NCBI RefSeq assembly: GCF_002095385.1
Contig: NZ_MIPP01000006.1
Coordinates: 1-64,000, forward strand
Direction of reading: 5' to 3'
Source of the DNA: Pantoea eucrina
GTDB lineage: Bacteria > Pseudomonadota > Gammaproteobacteria > Enterobacterales > Enterobacteriaceae
DNA length: 64,000 nucleotides
Part shown: positions 60,883 to 64,000 of the stretch, piece after piece
Layout of the letters: every line of letters begins with the position of its first letter
How positions within the stretch are numbered: the first letter of the stretch is position 1
Program-made: the position numbers and the translations under genes
Notes under the pieces: generated by a model
The model's database searches: none
What the model saw: only the letters and a program-made list of their open reading frames with translations
Told to the model about the DNA's origin: nothing

Positions 60883-62714
60883 ATCTTCTCTATTTAACTG
60901 TACTGTTTCCGCTAATTGGCTTTTTGCTGTTAGCGTTTTCCCGGGGCCGCTGGTCGGAGAACCTGTCAGCCGCTGTCGGAATGGGGTCGGTCGGTCTTTC
61001 AGCCCTGACCACGCTCTATGCGGGCATGGAGTTTTTCAGTCAGGGGCAACAGCCGTTTACGCAGGCATTGTGGACCTGGATGCAGGTTGGCAACTTTGAC
61101 ATTAAAGTGAACCTGGTGCTGGATGGCCTGTCGCTGACCATGCTCTCTGTCGTCACCGGCGTCGGCTTCTTTATCCATATGTTCGCCTCCTGGTATATGC
61201 GTGGTGAAGAGGGCTATTCGCGCTTCTTCGCCTATACCAACCTGTTTATCGCCAGCATGGTAGTACTGGTTCTGGCTGATAACCTGATGCTGATGTACCT
61301 CGGCTGGGAAGGGGTAGGGCTCTGCTCCTATCTGCTGATCGGCTTCTACTACAGCAATCCGGACAACGGCAAAGCGGCCATGAAAGCCTTTATCATCACC
61401 CGCGTGGGCGATGTGTTCCTGGCCTTTGCGCTGTTTATTCTCTACAACGAACTCGGCACGCTGAACTTCCGCGAGCTGATGGCGCTGGCACCGGCACACT
61501 TTGCCGCCGACAACAGCATGCTGCAGTGGGCGACCCTGATGCTGCTGGGTGGCGCGGTAGGTAAATCGGCTCAGCTGCCGCTGCAGACCTGGCTGGCGGA
61601 TGCGATGGCGGGTCCGACGCCGGTTTCAGCGCTGATCCATGCGGCAACCATGGTAACGGCGGGCGTCTATCTGATCGCCCGTACCCACGGCCTGTTCCTG
61701 CTGACGCCTGACGTTCTGCACCTGGTGGGCATTGTCGGGGCTATCACGCTGGTACTGGCGGGCTTTGCTGCGCTGGTTCAGACCGATATCAAGCGCGTCC
61801 TGGCTTACTCAACCATGAGTCAGATTGGCTACATGTTTCTGGCGCTGGGCGTGCAGGCGTGGGATGCGGCGATTTTCCATCTGATGACGCACGCATTCTT
61901 TAAAGCGCTGCTGTTCCTCTCGTCTGGCTCCGTTATTCTGGCGTGCCATCATGAGCAGAACATCTTCAAAATGGGTGGCCTGCGCAAGAGCATTCCGCTG
62001 GTTTATGCCTGCTTCCTGGTGGGCGGTGCCGCGCTGGCTGCGCTGCCGCTTATTACCGCAGGCTTCTACAGTAAAGATGAGATCCTGTTTGGTGCGCTGG
62101 CTAATGGTCACATCAATCTGATGGTTGCCGGTCTGGTCGGGGCATTCCTTACCTCTATCTATACCTTCCGCATGATCTTTATCGTGTTCCACGGCGAAGA
62201 GAAGATCCACGCGCATGCCGGTAAAGGCATTACCCATCATCTGCCGCTGATTGTGCTGCTGATTCTCTCCACCTTCATTGGCGCGCTGATAACGCCTCCG
62301 CTGGCAGGCGTACTGCCGGAAAATGAATTTGGTGAAAACGGCAAAATGGCACTGGAGATCGCCTCAGGCCTGGTCGCTGTCAGCGGTATTCTGATTGCTG
62401 CTGCACTCTGGCTGGGCAAGCGTCAGCTGGTGACCCGCGTAGCCAACAGCGCACCGGGCCGCTTCTTCGGCACCTGGTGGTTTGCCGCGTGGGGCTTTGA
62501 CTGGCTGTATGACAAAGTCTTTGTCAAACCCTATCTCGGTATCGCCTGGCTGCTGCAGCGCGATCCGCTGAACTCACTGATGAACCTGCCTGCGCTGCTG
62601 TCGCGTATTGGTAATAAAGGTCTGGTTGTCAGCGAGAACGGGTACCTGCGCTGGTATGTTGCCTCCATGAGTGTGGGTGCCGTTGTGGTGCTTGCCCTGA
62701 TGCTGGTGATGTAA
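60879..62714 (+). CDS. nuoL: NADH-quinone oxidoreductase subunit L
   Basis: The distal antiporter-like proton-pumping subunit, 611 residues with about sixteen helices including the long lateral helix near the C-terminus. The family core is [21 protein letters not shown], the channel Lys segment [41 protein letters not shown], and [20 protein letters not shown] 224-base gap with two palindromic structures follows before nuoM, unlike the tight spacing of the rest of the operon. Confidence 0.98.
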   Translation: MNLLYLTVLFPLIGFLLLAFSRGRWSENLSAAVGMGSVGLSALTTLYAGMEFFSQGQQPFTQALWTWMQVGNFDIKVNLVLDGLSLTMLSVVTGVGFFIHMFASWYMRGEEGYSRFFAYTNLFIASMVVLVLADNLMLMYLGWEGVGLCSYLLIGFYYSNPDNGKAAMKAFIITRVGDVFLAFALFILYNELGTLNFRELMALAPAHFAADNSMLQWATLMLLGGAVGKSAQLPLQTWLADAMAGPTPVSALIHAATMVTAGVYLIARTHGLFLLTPDVLHLVGIVGAITLVLAGFAALVQTDIKRVLAYSTMSQIGYMFLALGVQAWDAAIFHLMTHAFFKALLFLSSGSVILACHHEQNIFKMGGLRKSIPLVYACFLVGGAALAALPLITAGFYSKDEILFGALANGHINLMVAGLVGAFLTSIYTFRMIFIVFHGEEKIHAHAGKGITHHLPLIVLLILSTFIGALITPPLAGVLPENEFGENGKMALEIASGLVAVSGILIAAALWLGKRQLVTRVANSAPGRFFGTWWFAAWGFDWLYDKVFVKPYLGIAWLLQRDPLNSLMNLPALLSRIGNKGLVVSENGYLRWYVASMSVGAVVVLALMLVM

Positions 62715-62728
62715 AGATTGATGGGCTT

Positions 62729-62761
62729 GGAAGAGAAGATGACAGAAACTGCTTCTCTTCC
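62729..62761 (+). repeat. hairpin after nuoL
   Basis: Perfect 10-bp inverted repeat GGAAGAGAAG (62729-62738) and CTTCTCTTCC (62752-62761), loop of 13, starting 15 bases after the nuoL stop. There is no T tract. Confidence 0.75.
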
Positions 62762-62809
62762 TGATAGCGAATGTGAAAATTGCCTGAATGACGAAGCGTA
62801 ATCGGCGCA

Positions 62810-62894
62810 GCCCGTTTCGTTATCGCCAGCGCACAGCAACCGGAGCGTACTGATGTACGTAAGGATTGCAGGCACTGCCGGAAACGAAACGGGC
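62810..62894. repeat. 85-base imperfect palindromic element between nuoL and nuoM
   Basis: Perfect 12-bp ends GCCCGTTTCGTT (62810-62821) and AACGAAACGGGC (62883-62894) enclose an imperfect palindrome centred on GTAC-TGAT-GTAC. It looks like one of the short mosaic intergenic repeats common in Enterobacterales, but this is the only copy I see in the window. Confidence 0.65.
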
Positions 62895-62938
62895 AAGCAG
62901 GATAGCTCGAAACCAGGTTAAAAAAAGGGAAGTATGCC

Positions 62939-64000
62939 GTGCTATTACCTTGGCTAATAATAATACCTTTCGTCGGGGGCCTGCTCTGCTGGCTGGCTGA
63001 ACGGCTTGGCGCAAAAGTACCGCGCTGGATCGCCCTGATCACCATGGGGCTCACGCTGGCGCTTGGCCTGCAGCTGTGGCTGCAGGGGGGCTATTCGCTG
63101 ACGCAGGCCAGCGGTCTGCCGCAGTGGCAATCAAGCTTTGATGTTGCGTGGATCCCGCGCTTTGGTATTCGCTTCCACCTGGCAATTGATGGTTTGTCAC
63201 TGCTGATGGTGGTACTGACCGGTCTGCTGGGCCTGATGGCAGTCCTCTGCTCATGGAACGAGATTGAGAAGTATCAGGGCTTTTTCCACCTCAACCTGAT
63301 GTGGATCCTGGGCGGCGTTATCGGCGTATTCCTTGCCATCGACATGTTCCTGTTCTTCTTCTTCTGGGAGATGATGCTGGTGCCGATGTATTTCCTCATC
63401 GCGCTCTGGGGACATAAAGCGTCGGATGGTAAAACCCGTATCACGGCGGCGACCAAGTTCTTTATTTACACCCAGGCGTCTGGTCTGGTGATGCTGATTG
63501 CGATTCTGGCGCTGGTGTTTGTGCACTACAATGCGACCGGCGTCTGGACCTTCAGCTATGAAGAGCTGCTGAAAACGCCGATGTCACGCAATGTCGAATG
63601 GCTGCTGATGCTGGGCTTCTTCATCGCCTTTGCGGTGAAAATGCCGGTGGTGCCGCTTCATGGCTGGCTGCCCGATGCACACAGTCAGGCGCCGACTGCC
63701 GGCTCCGTCGATCTGGCCGGTATTCTGCTGAAAACCGCAGCCTATGGTCTGCTGCGCTTTAGCCTGCCGCTGTTTCCGAACGCTTCAGCTGAATTTGCAC
63801 CGATTGCGATGTGGCTTGGCATTATCGGCATCTTCTATGGTGCCTGGATGGCGTTCTCGCAGACCGATATTAAACGTCTGATCGCCTATACCTCGATTTC
63901 GCACATGGGCTTTGTGCTGATCGCGATCTATACCGGCAGCCAGCTGGCCTTCCAGGGCGCGGTTATCCAGATGATTGCTCACGGTCTTTCAGCCGCGGCA
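62939..64000 (+). CDS. nuoM: NADH-quinone oxidoreductase subunit M (5' part)
   Basis: Antiporter-like proton-pumping subunit, cut by the window end after 354 codons (E. coli NuoM has about 509). It starts at a GTG at 62939, eight bases after an AGGGA, and reads VLLPWLIIIPFVGGLLCWLAERLG. Conserved parts are FFFFWEMMLVPMYFLIALWG, VKMPVVPLHGWLPDAHSQAPTAGSVDLAGILLKTAAYGLLR and SQTDIKRLIAYTSISHMGFV, with channel Glu and Lys residues present. The frame is open to the end. Confidence 0.97.
   Translation, partial: MLLPWLIIIPFVGGLLCWLAERLGAKVPRWIALITMGLTLALGLQLWLQGGYSLTQASGLPQWQSSFDVAWIPRFGIRFHLAIDGLSLLMVVLTGLLGLMAVLCSWNEIEKYQGFFHLNLMWILGGVIGVFLAIDMFLFFFFWEMMLVPMYFLIALWGHKASDGKTRITAATKFFIYTQASGLVMLIAILALVFVHYNATGVWTFSYEELLKTPMSRNVEWLLMLGFFIAFAVKMPVVPLHGWLPDAHSQAPTAGSVDLAGILLKTAAYGLLRFSLPLFPNASAEFAPIAMWLGIIGIFYGAWMAFSQTDIKRLIAYTSISHMGFVLIAIYTGSQLAFQGAVIQMIAHGLSAAA

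Noticed and set aside
1..64000. CRISPR array, tRNA, rRNA, prophage, insertion sequence or toxin-antitoxin pair
   Set aside because: None seen: no regularly spaced repeats, no transposase or integrase, no cloverleaf-like sequence noticed by eye. A tRNAscan or ISfinder search was not possible here.

Overview
This 64 kb window is ordinary chromosomal DNA of an enterobacterium. Gene content, order and protein identity follow the Escherichia coli stretch from smrB/prmB/aroC through fabB, purF, hisJQMP, pta-ackA and lrhA into nuoA-M. High GC in the genes, the missing E. coli folX-yfcG-yfcF-yfcE block and the inserted tct and arabitol operons fit an Erwiniaceae member (Pantoea/Erwinia-like). I cannot name the species from sequence alone.

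Layout. 0-9 kb: smrB, prmB, aroC, mepA, yfcA, epmC, yfcL, mnmC and fabB, the last with readable FadR and FabR sites in its promoter. 9-20 kb: yfcJ and flk, with accessory units between them and before pdxB. These are a MocR regulator divergent from a rhodanese, a tctCBA tricarboxylate transporter with its divergent TctD/TctE two-component system, and an EamA exporter divergent from an AraC regulator. 20-30 kb: pdxB-usg-truA-dedA-accD-folC-dedD, then PurR-controlled cvpA-purF, then ubiX. 30-33.6 kb: the cationic amino acid transporter (one HisJ/ArgT-type binding protein, HisQ, HisM, HisP) behind a well-formed sigma-54 promoter. 33.7-39.5 kb: a D-arabinitol catabolic operon (SorC-type regulator, dehydrogenase, xylulokinase, MFS transporter) with a CRP site and two matching operator palindromes, followed by a decayed SDR gene. 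39.5-50 kb: yfcH, yfcD, pta, ackA, yfbV, hxpA, yfbR, alaA and lrhA. 50.7-64 kb: the respiratory complex I operon nuoA to nuoM, with nuoM cut by the window end.

How the genes work together. The accessory genes are mostly small uptake or catabolic modules, each paired with its own regulator. The core part covers acetate overflow (pta-ackA), NADH oxidation (nuo), fatty acid synthesis (fabB, accD), aromatic, folate, purine, pyridoxal and ubiquinone cofactor synthesis, and translation quality control (smrB, prmB, mnmC, truA, epmC).

Quality note. Five conserved genes (smrB, aroC, tctD, eamA, accD) each carry one single-base deletion, each consistent with loss of one base from a short run. Because accD is essential and aroC is needed for aromatic synthesis, I read these as probable sequence errors. 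dalT is broken differently, by an exact 11-bp tandem duplication. I found no tRNA, rRNA, CRISPR array, insertion sequence, prophage or clearly new system. The best leads are the regulatory architectures and palindromic elements listed as findings.
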